A DNA stretch of 64,000 bases from Amycolatopsis saalfeldensis (lineage in GTDB: Bacteria > Actinomycetota > Actinomycetes > Mycobacteriales > Pseudonocardiaceae): positions 278,380 to 342,379 of the forward strand of contig NZ_FOEF01000008.1 in NCBI RefSeq assembly GCF_900110575.1, read 5' to 3'. This document shows positions 1-8,229 of this stretch, in pieces. Made by a program: the position numbers and the translations under genes. The notes below the pieces were generated by a model. The model saw only the letters and a list, made by a program, of their open reading frames with translations, did not search any database and had not been told where the DNA came from. Each line of letters opens with the position of its first letter. The stretch's first letter is position 1.

Positions 1-320
1 TCGGCGACGCGATCGCGGGCCTCGGCAACCTGGCCACCACGACCGCCGGCCTGCTCGGCGACGCCAGGGCGCCGCTGAAGGACGACATCAGCGCGCTCGG
101 CACGCTCACCAGCCGGCTCGACCAGAACCAGCCGGACCTAGAGCACTTCATCCAGTTCCTGCCGCAGAAGGTCAGCGCGCTGACCCGCACCGCGGACTAC
201 GGCTCGTGGTTCAACTTCTACGCGTGCGAGATGAAGGGGAGCGTTGCCCTGCCTCCGCTGATCAACCAGCCGATCGACGTCCCGCTCCTGCCCTCGAACC
301 GCGAGAGGTGCAGCGGATGA
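1..320 (+). CDS. mceB: MceB-family protein, 3' end only
   Basis: Only the last about 105 codons are in the window; the reading frame begins at base 3 and stops at TGA 318-320. The C-terminus contains a YGSWFNFYACEM segment, which resembles the conserved end of MceB proteins, and it is followed by mceC, D, E and F in the usual order. Mce proteins form the periplasmic, substrate-conducting part of an ABC-type lipid importer together with YrbE permeases. The stop overlaps the next start by 4 nt (ATGA), which suggests translational coupling. Naming rests on position and the C-terminal motif. Confidence 0.85.
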   Translation, partial: GDAIAGLGNLATTTAGLLGDARAPLKDDISALGTLTSRLDQNQPDLEHFIQFLPQKVSALTRTADYGSWFNFYACEMKGSVALPPLINQPIDVPLLPSNRERCSG

Positions 321-1303
321 AGTCGTTCCAGAAACGCAATCCCGTGCCGATCGCGCTGGTCGGCCTCGCGGTGCTCGTGCTCGGCTTCATCGCCGCGCTG
401 AACTCCGACAGCCTCCCGATCATCGGCGGCGGCACCACCTACAGCGCCGAGTTCTCCGAGGCCGCCGGACTGGCCACGGACAACGACGTGCGGGTGGCCG
501 GCGTCAAGGTCGGCAAGGTGTCCGCGATCAAGATCGACGGCGCGAGCGTCAAGGTGTCGTTCAAGGTCAAGGACGCCTGGCTCGGCGACAAGACCACGGC
601 GGCGATCAAGATCAAGACGCTGCTCGGCCAGAAGTACCTGTCGCTGGACCCGCAGGGCGTGGGCACGCTGAACCCGGACCAGGCGATCCCCCGGGACCGC
701 ACGATGTCGCCGTTCGACGTGCTCGACGCCTTCCGCGGCCTGTCCCAGACGGTCGACAACATCAACACCGACCAGCTCGCGCAGAGTTTCGACGCCATCA
801 CCCAGACCTTCGCCAACACCCCGGCGGACGTGAAGGGCGCGCTCTCGGGCCTGTCGAAGCTGTCGGACACCATCGCGAAACGCGACTCGCAGCTGTCGAA
901 CCTGCTCGCCAACACCCGTGAGGTGTCCCAGACGCTGGTCGACCGCGACGCCGAGGTGACCAAGCTGATCACCGACGGAAACCAGCTGCTGGACGAGGTG
1001 TCGAAGCGCGAGCAGGCGATCAGCGCCCTGCTCGACGGCTCGCGCCAGCTGGCCACGCAGCTGCAGGGCCTGGTCGACGACAACGACAAGCAGCTGGACC
1101 CGGTGCTCACGAACCTCGACCAGCTGACCTCGATGCTGCAGCGCAACCAGGACTCGCTGGCCCAGGGCATCGCGAAGTTCGCCCCGTTCATCCGGGTGTT
1201 CACCAACACCATCGGCACCGGGCACTGGTTCGACAACTACATCTGCGGTCTGGTGCTGCCCTCGGTCGGCCCGCTCAACCAAGAGGGGTGTTACTCGAAA
1301 TGA
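317..1303 (+). CDS. mceC: MceC-family lipid-transport protein
   Basis: This 328-residue protein has a short basic N-terminus, one membrane anchor at about residues 11-28, then an MCE domain (pattern VRVAGVKVGKV about residues 60-70) and a long helical region with repeated LL/Q-rich heptads (about residues 150-300). Such architecture is typical of actinobacterial Mce subunits, which form hexameric tunnels moving lipids or sterols across the envelope. I start it at ATG 317, which overlaps the mceB stop; an in-frame upstream start at 206 lies inside mceB and is not credible. It overlaps mceD by 4 nt. Confidence 0.9.
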   Translation: MKSFQKRNPVPIALVGLAVLVLGFIAALNSDSLPIIGGGTTYSAEFSEAAGLATDNDVRVAGVKVGKVSAIKIDGASVKVSFKVKDAWLGDKTTAAIKIKTLLGQKYLSLDPQGVGTLNPDQAIPRDRTMSPFDVLDAFRGLSQTVDNINTDQLAQSFDAITQTFANTPADVKGALSGLSKLSDTIAKRDSQLSNLLANTREVSQTLVDRDAEVTKLITDGNQLLDEVSKREQAISALLDGSRQLATQLQGLVDDNDKQLDPVLTNLDQLTSMLQRNQDSLAQGIAKFAPFIRVFTNTIGTGHWFDNYICGLVLPSVGPLNQEGCYSK

Positions 1304-2478
1304 CCGACACCCGCTTCGGCCAGTCCCTCACCCGCGGCTTCACCATCGCGATCGTGCTCGCGCTGGTGGTCGCCGGTGGCCTCTGGTGGACGCTCAAGGA
1401 CGCCGGGCGCACCCACCTGACCGCGTACTTCTCCGGCGCCGTCGGCCTGTACGAGGGCAACAGCGTCCGGATGCTCGGCGTGGACATGGGCACCGTCACC
1501 AAGATCCAGCCGATGGGCAACCAGGTCCGCGTCGACTTCGAGTACGACCGCTCGATCCCGGTGCCCGCCGACGCGAAGGCGCTGATCGTGGCGCCGTCGC
1601 TGGTCAGCGACCGCTACGTGCAGCTGGCCCCGGCCTACACCGGCGGCCCGCAGATCTCCGACGGCGCCGTGATCCCGTTGAGCCGCACCGAAGTGCCGCT
1701 GGAGGTCGACCAGCTCGCCGCCAGCCTCGCGAAGGTGAGCGAGACGCTCGGCCCGAACGGCGCCAACAAGAACGGTTCGCTCTCGGACCTGCTGAACACC
1801 GCGGCGAAGAACCTCGACGGCAACGGCCAGGCCCTGCACGACACGATCACCAAGCTGGGCCAGGCGTCGGGCACGTTGGCGGGCAACAAGGACGACCTGT
1901 TCCAGACCGTCCAGAACCTCGGCCAGTTCTCCCAAACGCTGGTGAACAGCGACGGCCAGGTGCGCCAGTTCGAGAGCCAGCTGGCCGACGTCAGCGGCTA
2001 TCTGGCGGGGGAGAAGGACAATCTCGCCGCCACGGTGCAGCAGCTGGGCACCACGCTGACTTCGGTGCAGAGCTTCATCGAGCAGAACCGCGGCCGGCTG
2101 AAGTCCAATGTGGACAAGCTGGCCAGCGTCACCAAGGTGCTGGTCGACCAGCGCAGCGCGCTCGCCGAGATCCTCGACGTCGCGCCCGTGGGCCTGTCGA
2201 ACCTGGTGAACGTCTACAACGGCTCGTCCGGCACGCTCGACGCCCGGCCGAACCTCAACGAGCTGACCGCGCCGCCGCTGGTGATGGTCTGCAACCTGCT
2301 CAAGCAGACCGACGCGACCAAGGCCCTGCTCGGCAGCGCGTGCGACGGTGTCGCCGGCGTGGTCAACGGGCTGGTGCCGCTGCCGTCGACGGCGCAGGTG
2401 CTGCAGTCGCTGCAGAACGGCAAACTGCCGCCACTCCCGCTCCCGCTCGCGGGCCAGGTCTACGGGACGGGGAGCTGA
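1300..2478 (+). CDS. mceD: MceD-family lipid-transport protein
   Basis: 392 residues: N-terminal anchor at about residues 13-31, MCE domain with a VRMLGVDMGTV segment, then an extended helical region rich in Q, N and L. It is the fourth gene of the mceA-F order. ATG 1300 overlaps the mceC stop (ATGA) and has AAGAGGGG about 12 nt upstream. The in-frame GTG at 1288 would add four residues, including a TTA leucine codon that is rare in such genomes, so it is less likely. Ends with a Pro/Leu-rich tail, as many Mce subunits do. Confidence 0.9.
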   Translation: MTDTRFGQSLTRGFTIAIVLALVVAGGLWWTLKDAGRTHLTAYFSGAVGLYEGNSVRMLGVDMGTVTKIQPMGNQVRVDFEYDRSIPVPADAKALIVAPSLVSDRYVQLAPAYTGGPQISDGAVIPLSRTEVPLEVDQLAASLAKVSETLGPNGANKNGSLSDLLNTAAKNLDGNGQALHDTITKLGQASGTLAGNKDDLFQTVQNLGQFSQTLVNSDGQVRQFESQLADVSGYLAGEKDNLAATVQQLGTTLTSVQSFIEQNRGRLKSNVDKLASVTKVLVDQRSALAEILDVAPVGLSNLVNVYNGSSGTLDARPNLNELTAPPLVMVCNLLKQTDATKALLGSACDGVAGVVNGLVPLPSTAQVLQSLQNGKLPPLPLPLAGQVYGTGS

Positions 2479-2480
2479 TC

Positions 2481-3707
2481 GTGAAGCGACTCACGAAGTT
2501 CGCCGGCGCCGGGGTGGTCACCACGGTGTCCGCGCTGGTGCTGAGCGGCTGCGGGTTCAGCGGCATCTACGACGTGCCGCTGCCCGGCGGCGCCGACCTC
2601 GGCAGCCACCCGTACACGGTGAAGGTGCAGTTCCAGGACGTGCTCGACCTCGTGCCGCAGGCCGGGGTGAAGGTGAACGAGGTGCCGGTGGGGCGCGTCG
2701 AGTCGATCGGGCTCACGCCGGACCACTGGCACGCCGAGGTGACCCTCCAGGTCAACGGCGACGTGAAGCTCCCGGCCAACACGCTGGCGAACGTGAAGCA
2801 GTCGAGCCTGCTCGGCGAGAAGTACGTGGAGCTGTCCTCGCCCGGCGGGACCGAGGCGCAGGGGAAGCTGGCGGACAACGCCACCATCCCGCTCGCCCGC
2901 ACCGGCCGTGACGTCGAGGTGGAAGAGGTGCTCGGCGCGCTGTCGCTGCTGCTCAACGGCGGTGGTGTCGCCCAGCTGAACACCATCACCAAGGAGCTGA
3001 ACAACGCGACGGCCGGCAAGGAGCCGGACATCAAGGCGCTGCTGGACAACGCCAACGAGCTGGTGACCAACCTCGACCAGCAGTCGTCGAACATCACGCG
3101 CGCGCTCGACGGGCTGAACCGGCTTTCGATGACGCTGAAGGACCAGAAGGACAAGCTGGTCGGCGCCGTCGACAACCTCGGCCCCGGCCTCGGCGTGCTG
3201 GAGCAGCAGCGCGGCCAGCTCGTGACGATGCTGAACGCGCTGAACAACCTCTCCGGCGTCGCGACCGACACGGTGAACAAGAGCAAGGCGGACCTCGTGG
3301 CCGACCTCAAGGCCCTCACCCCGACGCTGCAGAAACTCGGCGAGGCGGGCAACGACCTGCCGAAGGCGCTGCAGATCCTGCTGACGTTCCCGTTCAGCGA
3401 CCAGGCCTACAACGACGTGAAGGGCGACTACTTCAACCTCTTCGCGAAGGTCGACCTGAACCTGAAGGACATCATCGACAACCTCGGCAGCAGCCGGCAG
3501 AACGGGCTCTCCGGGATCCTGCCGGTGCCCGGCCTGACCGGCGGGGTCAGCGGCACGCCGGGCAACCAGGCGCCGCCGTTGCCGATCCCGGGCCAGACCG
3601 GTTCGGGCTCGCAGCCGAACGCTTCCGGCGGACAGGGCGGCGGGCAGCCGCAGCAGCAGAGCGGTCTCGCGGGCCTGTTCGGCCTGCTTTCGGGAGGAGC
3701 GGGCTGA
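2481..3707 (+). CDS. mceE: MceE-family lipoprotein (LprK-like)
   Basis: 408 residues beginning at GTG 2481, two bases after the mceD stop. The N-terminus is a lipoprotein signal: basic start, hydrophobic stretch, then lipobox LSGC at about residues 24-27, so the mature protein should be anchored by a diacylated Cys. An MCE domain follows (VKVNEVPVGRV), then a long helical part and a Gly/Pro/Gln-rich tail. The lipoprotein subunit is characteristically MceE in mce operons. Translation overlaps mceF at ATGA (3705-3709). An upstream in-frame extension lies wholly inside mceD and is rejected. Confidence 0.92.
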   Translation: MKRLTKFAGAGVVTTVSALVLSGCGFSGIYDVPLPGGADLGSHPYTVKVQFQDVLDLVPQAGVKVNEVPVGRVESIGLTPDHWHAEVTLQVNGDVKLPANTLANVKQSSLLGEKYVELSSPGGTEAQGKLADNATIPLARTGRDVEVEEVLGALSLLLNGGGVAQLNTITKELNNATAGKEPDIKALLDNANELVTNLDQQSSNITRALDGLNRLSMTLKDQKDKLVGAVDNLGPGLGVLEQQRGQLVTMLNALNNLSGVATDTVNKSKADLVADLKALTPTLQKLGEAGNDLPKALQILLTFPFSDQAYNDVKGDYFNLFAKVDLNLKDIIDNLGSSRQNGLSGILPVPGLTGGVSGTPGNQAPPLPIPGQTGSGSQPNASGGQGGGQPQQQSGLAGLFGLLSGGAG

Positions 3708-4969
3708 TGCTGCTGCGCAAGACGAAGGTCCAGCTGGTGGCGTTCGCGATCATCTCGATCGTGGCGCTGGTGTACGCGCTGATCCGGTTCGCCGGGCTCG
3801 GCACGGTGTTCGGCGGCAGCGGCTACACGGTGAAACTCGAGCTCAACACCTCGGGCGGCATCTTCACCAACGCCGAGGTGACCTACCGCGGCTTCAACAT
3901 CGGGCGCGTCGGGCCGCTGCGGCTGACCCAGACCGGGCTCGAGGCGGACCTGAACATCGACCCGTCGGCGCCGCAGGTGCCCTCGAACCTCGCCGTGGTG
4001 GTCGCGAACCGGTCCGCGGTCGGCGAGCAGTACGTCGACCTGCAGCCGAAGGTGGACAGCGGCCCGTACCTGGCGGCGGGCTCGGTGATCCCGGCGGCGA
4101 AGACGTCCACGCCGGTGAGCACCGACCAGCTGCTCTCGGACCTCGACACGCTCGCCGCTTCGGTGCCGACGAACTCGCTGCGCACCGTCGTCGACGAGTC
4201 CTACGACGCGTTCCGCGGCACCGGCGGCGACCTGCAGACGTTGCTGGACACCGCGCGCAGCTTCACCACCACCGCGCAGCAGTACCTGCCGCAGACCGTC
4301 AACCTGCTGGACGCCGGCGGCCAGGTGCTGGACACGCAGAACCACGAGGCCGCCAACTTCGCCGACTTCTCGAAGAGCCTCAACGAGCTGACCGGCACGC
4401 TGAAGAGCTCGGACCCGCAGCTGCGCAAGCTGATCGGCATCACGCCGCAGGTGGCGAACCAGATCACCCAGGTGATCACGGAGACCGGGCCCGGGCTGGG
4501 CGCGCTGGTGGCGAACCTGCTGACCACCGCGAACCTCACCGTGACCCGCCTCGACGGCATCGAGCAGGGCCTGGTGACCTACCCGGCGCTGGCGGCCGCG
4601 GGGCCCAGCGTCGCGCCGGGCGACGGCACCGCGCACCTCGGGCTGGTGCTCAACCTGTTCAACCCGCCCTCGTGCACCAAGGGTTATCTGCCGTACAGCC
4701 AGTACCGCACCGGGGCGGACCTCGCGGCGCGGCCGGCGGACGACAACGCCTACTGCGCCGAGCCGAAGGGCAGCCCGATCAACGTCCGCGGCTCCCAGAA
4801 CGCGCCGTACAACGGCGTTCCGGTCGCGCCGTCGCAGCAGGACGTGAACAACAACGCCGGGCGGCCCGCGCAGGAGCTGCAGGACCAGCGCGACGCGCAG
4901 GTGCCGGGCGTAGCCGGGAGCCCGGGTGTCTCGTTGAACAGCCTGGGAGCGCTGCTCGGGCTCGGCTGA
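3707..4969 (+). CDS. mceF: MceF-family lipid-transport protein
   Basis: 420 residues. A membrane anchor at about residues 9-27 is followed by the MCE domain (VTYRGFNIGRVG) and a helical section; a late segment has two Cys (SCTKGYLPYSQYR and AYCAEPKG) that resemble the conserved C-terminal region of MceF proteins. It is the last of the six mce structural genes and overlaps mceE by one base. The next gene begins 36 bp downstream, so the Mce-associated genes are probably co-transcribed, although a second start site at 5006 is possible. Confidence 0.92.
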   Translation: MLLRKTKVQLVAFAIISIVALVYALIRFAGLGTVFGGSGYTVKLELNTSGGIFTNAEVTYRGFNIGRVGPLRLTQTGLEADLNIDPSAPQVPSNLAVVVANRSAVGEQYVDLQPKVDSGPYLAAGSVIPAAKTSTPVSTDQLLSDLDTLAASVPTNSLRTVVDESYDAFRGTGGDLQTLLDTARSFTTTAQQYLPQTVNLLDAGGQVLDTQNHEAANFADFSKSLNELTGTLKSSDPQLRKLIGITPQVANQITQVITETGPGLGALVANLLTTANLTVTRLDGIEQGLVTYPALAAAGPSVAPGDGTAHLGLVLNLFNPPSCTKGYLPYSQYRTGADLAARPADDNAYCAEPKGSPINVRGSQNAPYNGVPVAPSQQDVNNNAGRPAQELQDQRDAQVPGVAGSPGVSLNSLGALLGLG

Positions 4970-5005
4970 CATGGATTTGATGACCGTTACCTACTCTGGA
5001 GCGTT

Positions 5006-5602
5006 ATGAGCACGAACCCAGCCACCACCGAGGAAGCCGAGGAAGAGGTGACCCCCTCGGTCGCTGCCCCGTCCCATCGGGCGCTGCCGGGGTCGCCGCG
5101 TATCTGGCTGTACGGCGCCGGCGCCTTCGCGCTCGCCGCGCTGGTGGTGGCGGTCGTGTTCGGCATCATGTGGTTGTCGGCGTCCTCGGGCGACAACGCC
5201 GCGCTGGCGAAGTCGCGTGACGACGTGGTCGAGCAGGGCACCAAGGCGGTGAAGGCCTACACCGAGGTCGACTACACCCACCTCGACGACTACTTCGCCA
5301 ACCAGAAGGCCGTGTCGAACGCCGACATGGCCAAGCAGATCGACGCGGCCCGCCCCAACTACTCGAAGGCGCTGACCGACCAGAAGGTGAAGGTCAGCAC
5401 CACCGTCCAGGACATCGCCGTCGAGGAACTCGACGACCACGAGGGCAAGGCGAGCTTCCTGGCCGCGATCACCACGATGAACAGCGCGGGCGGGCAGACC
5501 GCTTCGAAGGCCATCCGCCTCGAGGTCTCGATGGTCCGCGTCGGAAGCGACTGGAAGCTGTCCGGCATCGACAACGTCCCCCTCGTCGCCGCCGGCCAGT
5601 AG
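5006..5602 (+). CDS. Mce-associated membrane protein (Mam/Mas type)
   Basis: 198 residues: acidic cytoplasmic N-terminus (about 1-30), one transmembrane helix (about 33-58), then an extracytoplasmic domain of the NTF2/SnoaL-like type found in Mce-associated proteins (start VVEQGTKAVKAYTEVDYTHLDDYF, written here only for orientation by its first motif VVEQGTKAV; end GSDWKLSGIDNV). Mce-associated proteins stabilise Mce complexes in mycobacteria; the role here is inferred from position. GGAG lies just upstream of ATG 5006, and TACTCT at 4992-4997 could serve as a -10 for a near-leaderless transcript. Confidence 0.8.
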   Translation: MSTNPATTEEAEEEVTPSVAAPSHRALPGSPRIWLYGAGAFALAALVVAVVFGIMWLSASSGDNAALAKSRDDVVEQGTKAVKAYTEVDYTHLDDYFANQKAVSNADMAKQIDAARPNYSKALTDQKVKVSTTVQDIAVEELDDHEGKASFLAAITTMNSAGGQTASKAIRLEVSMVRVGSDWKLSGIDNVPLVAAGQ

Positions 5603-5626
5603 CTCCACCCAGAACGGAGTCCCGTA

Positions 5627-6685
5627 GTGCCCCCCTCTCGCCGCCAGCCGCCCCGCAGCAGCACCCCGCCGGCCCGCCGGCCGAAGGTGGCCGGGCTGCG
5701 CAAGCCGCCGAACGCGGACCCGGCACCAGAGCCCGTCGAGCCGGCGCCTTCGGTTTCGCCGGCGCCTTCGAAGCCCCGGCCGCGTCCGGTGCCGCGGCCC
5801 GGCCCGCTGACCAGCTCGGTCCCGTCGGCGGCCGAAACCACGCAGGAGATCCGGCTTCCCGGCGGCATCAGCCGGGCGAAGCCGGTCACCGAGGCTGAGT
5901 CCGTCGAGGCTGAAGCCCCGGCCGAGGTCGACGCGCTCACCGGCGAGGAGGTCAAGGAGGACTCGTCTGACGCCGCCGACGCTGATGCTCCGGCCCGGCC
6001 TCGCCGCAAGCGCCGCGACGAGGGCACGTCGAAGCCCGTCGACCTGGACGAGGCGGAGGCCGAGGCTCCTGGCTACGCGTACGCCCGCGTCCCGGCGCCG
6101 CATCCGGACCGCCGGATCGGCCAGACGCTGACCATCGGCCTGGTGATCGTCGGCCTGGTGCTCGCGGGCTTGGCGGTGTTCTTCAAGCTGCAGTACGACA
6201 CCGCCGAGGGCGCCACGAGCAACACCGCGCTGCTGGACGTGGCGAAGACCGCGCAGGTCAAGGACCAGGTCTCGCAGGCGACCGAGTCCCTGTTCTCCTA
6301 CGACTTCAACAACATCAAGAAGACCGAGGACGCCGCCAACAACCTGCTGGCGAACAACGACGTCAAGGCGAAGTACAACTCGCTGATGGGCGAGGTGAAG
6401 CGCCTGGCGCCGCAGCAGAAGATGGTGGTGACCTGCAAGGTCACCCGCAGCGCCGTGATCATGCTCGACGGCGACCGCGCGCGCGTCATGGTGTTCGTCG
6501 ACCAGACCTCCACCCGCGCCGACACCAAGCAGACCACCGCCGGCAGCGCCCAACTCCACGTCGACGCCCAGCTCCAGGGCAACACGTGGAAGATCACGGA
6601 CCTGGACACGTACAAGGCCCCCCCGGCGCCTTCCGGCCAGGCTCCGGCTTCGTCGGCTCCGGCCTCGCCGCCGCCTTCGAAGTAG
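5627..6685 (+). CDS. Mce-associated membrane protein with long Pro/Ala-rich N-terminus
   Basis: 352 residues from GTG 5627. Residues 1 to about 150 are low-complexity, first Arg/Pro-rich then acidic; one transmembrane helix follows at about 166-188, then an extracytoplasmic domain of the same type as the preceding gene (TESLFSYDFNNI early, NTWKITDLDTYK late). Ends in a short Pro/Ala/Ser tail. It is 24 bp behind the first Mce-associated gene and ahead of a strong terminator, so it closes the mce transcription unit. The disordered cytoplasmic arm is unusually long compared with the first protein. Confidence 0.78.
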   Translation: MPPSRRQPPRSSTPPARRPKVAGLRKPPNADPAPEPVEPAPSVSPAPSKPRPRPVPRPGPLTSSVPSAAETTQEIRLPGGISRAKPVTEAESVEAEAPAEVDALTGEEVKEDSSDAADADAPARPRRKRRDEGTSKPVDLDEAEAEAPGYAYARVPAPHPDRRIGQTLTIGLVIVGLVLAGLAVFFKLQYDTAEGATSNTALLDVAKTAQVKDQVSQATESLFSYDFNNIKKTEDAANNLLANNDVKAKYNSLMGEVKRLAPQQKMVVTCKVTRSAVIMLDGDRARVMVFVDQTSTRADTKQTTAGSAQLHVDAQLQGNTWKITDLDTYKAPPAPSGQAPASSAPASPPPSK

Positions 6686-6696
6686 GTCTTCTTCGC

Positions 6697-6732
6697 TGAT
6701 GCCCCGCCCTGGGATTTTCCGGCGGGGCATCA
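6697..6732 (+). terminator. Terminator hairpin closing the mce operon
   Basis: Perfect 12-bp stem TGATGCCCCGCC / GGCGGGGCATCA with a 12-nt loop, starting 11 nt after the last mce-associated stop codon. No long T-tract follows, as is usual in high-GC actinobacteria. It also lies downstream of the minus-strand immunity gene and could work in both directions. The next 100 bases (6733-6833) hold no gene I can support. Confidence 0.8.
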
Positions 6733-6833
6733 GTCGTAAGAGCGCGATGCCGTCTTTGCGGGCCAGCCAGAGCACGTCCAGCTGACGGTCGTCGCGATGC
6801 CCAGCTCGATGACCTCCGGCGACCAAGCTTTGC

Positions 6834-7082
6834 TCAGAGGGCGCGGAGCTTCTGTCTGGCGGTACAGGCCCGCGCCCGCAACGCTTCCTCCTGCCGAGCA
6901 CGGTCGTCCGCTGAAGTACCCGGCGGCACGAAGTACTCGTCGATGTGGAAGAACAACTCGTCGATGACACCGAAGGCGGGGTCGCCGTGAATGACCTCGT
7001 CGTCCTTGACCATGCGCAGGTATTCGGCCTCGAACTGTTCGGCGTCGATCTCCCGGCCGACGAACCGGTCGATCAATCCCAC
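6834..7082 (-). CDS. Colicin-type immunity protein (small, acidic)
   Basis: 82 residues from GTG at 7082. The pattern LIDRF-x(3)-EIDAEQFEAEYL followed by VIDELFFHIDEYF matches the small acidic immunity proteins of the bacterial self-protective colicin-like immunity family (PF09204 as I recall), which neutralise colicin D/E5-type tRNases. It sits 13 bp behind the toxin-like gene, the expected toxin-then-immunity order. No Shine-Dalgarno is visible for this GTG, and the frame stays open upstream with family-like residues (TRSDLVGYV), so the native start may have been lost or lie upstream at a non-standard codon. Confidence 0.7.
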   Translation of the reverse strand: MGLIDRFVGREIDAEQFEAEYLRMVKDDEVIHGDPAFGVIDELFFHIDEYFVPPGTSADDRARQEEALRARACTARQKLRAL

Positions 7083-7095
7083 GTAGCCGACCAGA

Positions 7096-7902
7096 TCACT
7101 TCGAGTTTCCAGCCTTGGTGTTCGCTGGATCCTCCGCGAATTTCTTCAACGCGTCCTCGTACGCCTTGGCGGCGGCATTGCTCCAATTCTGGTCAACGCC
7201 GAAGTCTTTCGCGTGCTTGAAGTGGCTTTGCAGCTGACTCTTGGGGTAGTTCGGCTCTGGCAGACCCCGATCCGCCACCTCATCGCTGATCTTGGTGGCG
7301 TCGGCGCCCTCGATGTCCGGGTTCGGGGTGTTGCTCATCGCCGCCTGCATGGCCGGTCCGACGCCCTGGGTGATGGTGATCGCGCCGCCGGCCACCACCA
7401 GGATGGTCTCGGCAGCGGCAGCGGCAGCGGCAGCGGCAGCGGCAGCGGCAGCGGCAGCGGCAGCGGCAGCGGCGGCGACTTCGGCGAGGGCTTCGATCAC
7501 GCCGACGAGCAGGGCGTCCAAACCACCGTCGGTCACGATGCTGCCGACAGCCAGCAGCACGCCCAGCGCGCCGAGACCGTCGATCACCGACTTGATCTTG
7601 TCGCGGATTTTCTCCTGGGTGTCGGTGTTCCACACCCGAAAGCCGACCAGGCTGTCCGCCAGCTGGTCGAGTACGACTGGCAGCTCGGCCAGGATCGACT
7701 GCGGCCCGGCGGCTCGCTGCCAGAAGTCCTCCAGCGCGGTGACGTCGTCGGAAGTGTTGTTGCCGGTCAGGCTCAGCAGTTCGGTGTGCAGATTCCGCAC
7801 GAGTTCCCGAATCGCACCGGCCGCGTTGCGGCAGGCCGCGGCCGCGTCCGAAGGCACGATCTTCACCGGCGTGACCGGGCCGCCGTCGGGTCCTCGGCCC
7901 AT
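7096..7902 (-). CDS. WXG100-linked effector with truncated colicin-D-like C-terminus
   Basis: 268 residues. The first 140 form a helical region (FWQRAAGPQSIL and later hydrophobic VIDGLGALGVLLAVGSIV) like the N-terminal delivery part of type VII toxins. An alanine tract encoded by ten GGCAGC/GCTGCC units covers about residues 145-164. The C-terminus contains LQSHFKHAKDFGV, resembling the start of colicin-D-type tRNase domains (KHAxDFG), but the protein stops about 38 residues later, before the rest of that domain. Its start overlaps the WXG100-like stop (ATGA), and an immunity gene follows. I infer a disarmed ESX effector. GC content of the C-terminal part is visibly lower than that of its neighbours. 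Confidence 0.6.
   Translation of the reverse strand: MGRGPDGGPVTPVKIVPSDAAAACRNAAGAIRELVRNLHTELLSLTGNNTSDDVTALEDFWQRAAGPQSILAELPVVLDQLADSLVGFRVWNTDTQEKIRDKIKSVIDGLGALGVLLAVGSIVTDGGLDALLVGVIEALAEVAAAAAAAAAAAAAAAAAAAAAAETILVVAGGAITITQGVGPAMQAAMSNTPNPDIEGADATKISDEVADRGLPEPNYPKSQLQSHFKHAKDFGVDQNWSNAAAKAYEDALKKFAEDPANTKAGNSK
7411..7470. repeat. Hexanucleotide microsatellite (GGCAGC) x10
   Basis: Ten perfect tandem copies of GGCAGC on the plus strand, which read as an uninterrupted alanine run in the minus-strand effector gene. Copy changes would lengthen or shorten the alanine tract two residues at a time without shifting frame. Confidence 0.97.
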
Positions 7903-8108
7903 CAGCCGCGCCAGATGGTGACGTTGGTCCGCACTGCCTCGGCGTGGTTGTCGTGCGCGTTGGTCACGACGTCGCGGATCCAGTGGAGGCGGTCACGCAG
8001 ATCGCGCGCGGCTGAGGACCATTCCGTGGCTGCTTCGTGGAACGCGTCGTGCGCGTCGCCAGTCCAGGTCGCGCCGAGATCGGTGACCACCTTGTCGACC
8101 TCGTCCAC
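7902..8108 (-). CDS. WXG100-like protein, possibly N-terminally incomplete
   Basis: From GTG 8108 the product is 68 residues with a helix-turn-helix plan centred on LGATWTGDAHDAF, a W-x-G motif of the ESAT-6/WXG100 superfamily, ending in IWRG. Family members are usually near 95-100 residues. The frame continues upstream in a convincing helix (SARADSITDHIDATTERVDEV) but offers no ATG, GTG or TTG there, so about 20 N-terminal residues appear to lack a start. It overlaps the effector gene by 4 nt, the arrangement expected for a chaperone or partner of a type VII substrate. Confidence 0.65.
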   Translation of the reverse strand: MDEVDKVVTDLGATWTGDAHDAFHEAATEWSSAARDLRDRLHWIRDVVTNAHDNHAEAVRTNVTIWRG

Positions 8109-8229
8109 CCTTTCGGTGGTGGCGTCGATGTGGTCGGTGATCGAGTCGGCCCGCGCCGAGAGTAACCGTGTGCGGCTTCGGTGAACGCCTTTCCGTGAAG
8201 TGTCCGCGAAGCCGCCTATGCCCGTTTTC

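Noticed and set aside
6733..6833. Possible gene remnant on the minus strand (frame with QLDVLWLARKDG)
   Set aside because: Too short, no start or known family; may be leftover of a longer immunity or neighbouring gene but cannot be supported.
7213..8184. Plus-strand frame with a Gly-Ser repeat opposite the effector
   Set aside because: The repeat is the complement of the GGCAGC array, and the minus strand carries the coherent WXG100-effector-immunity order.
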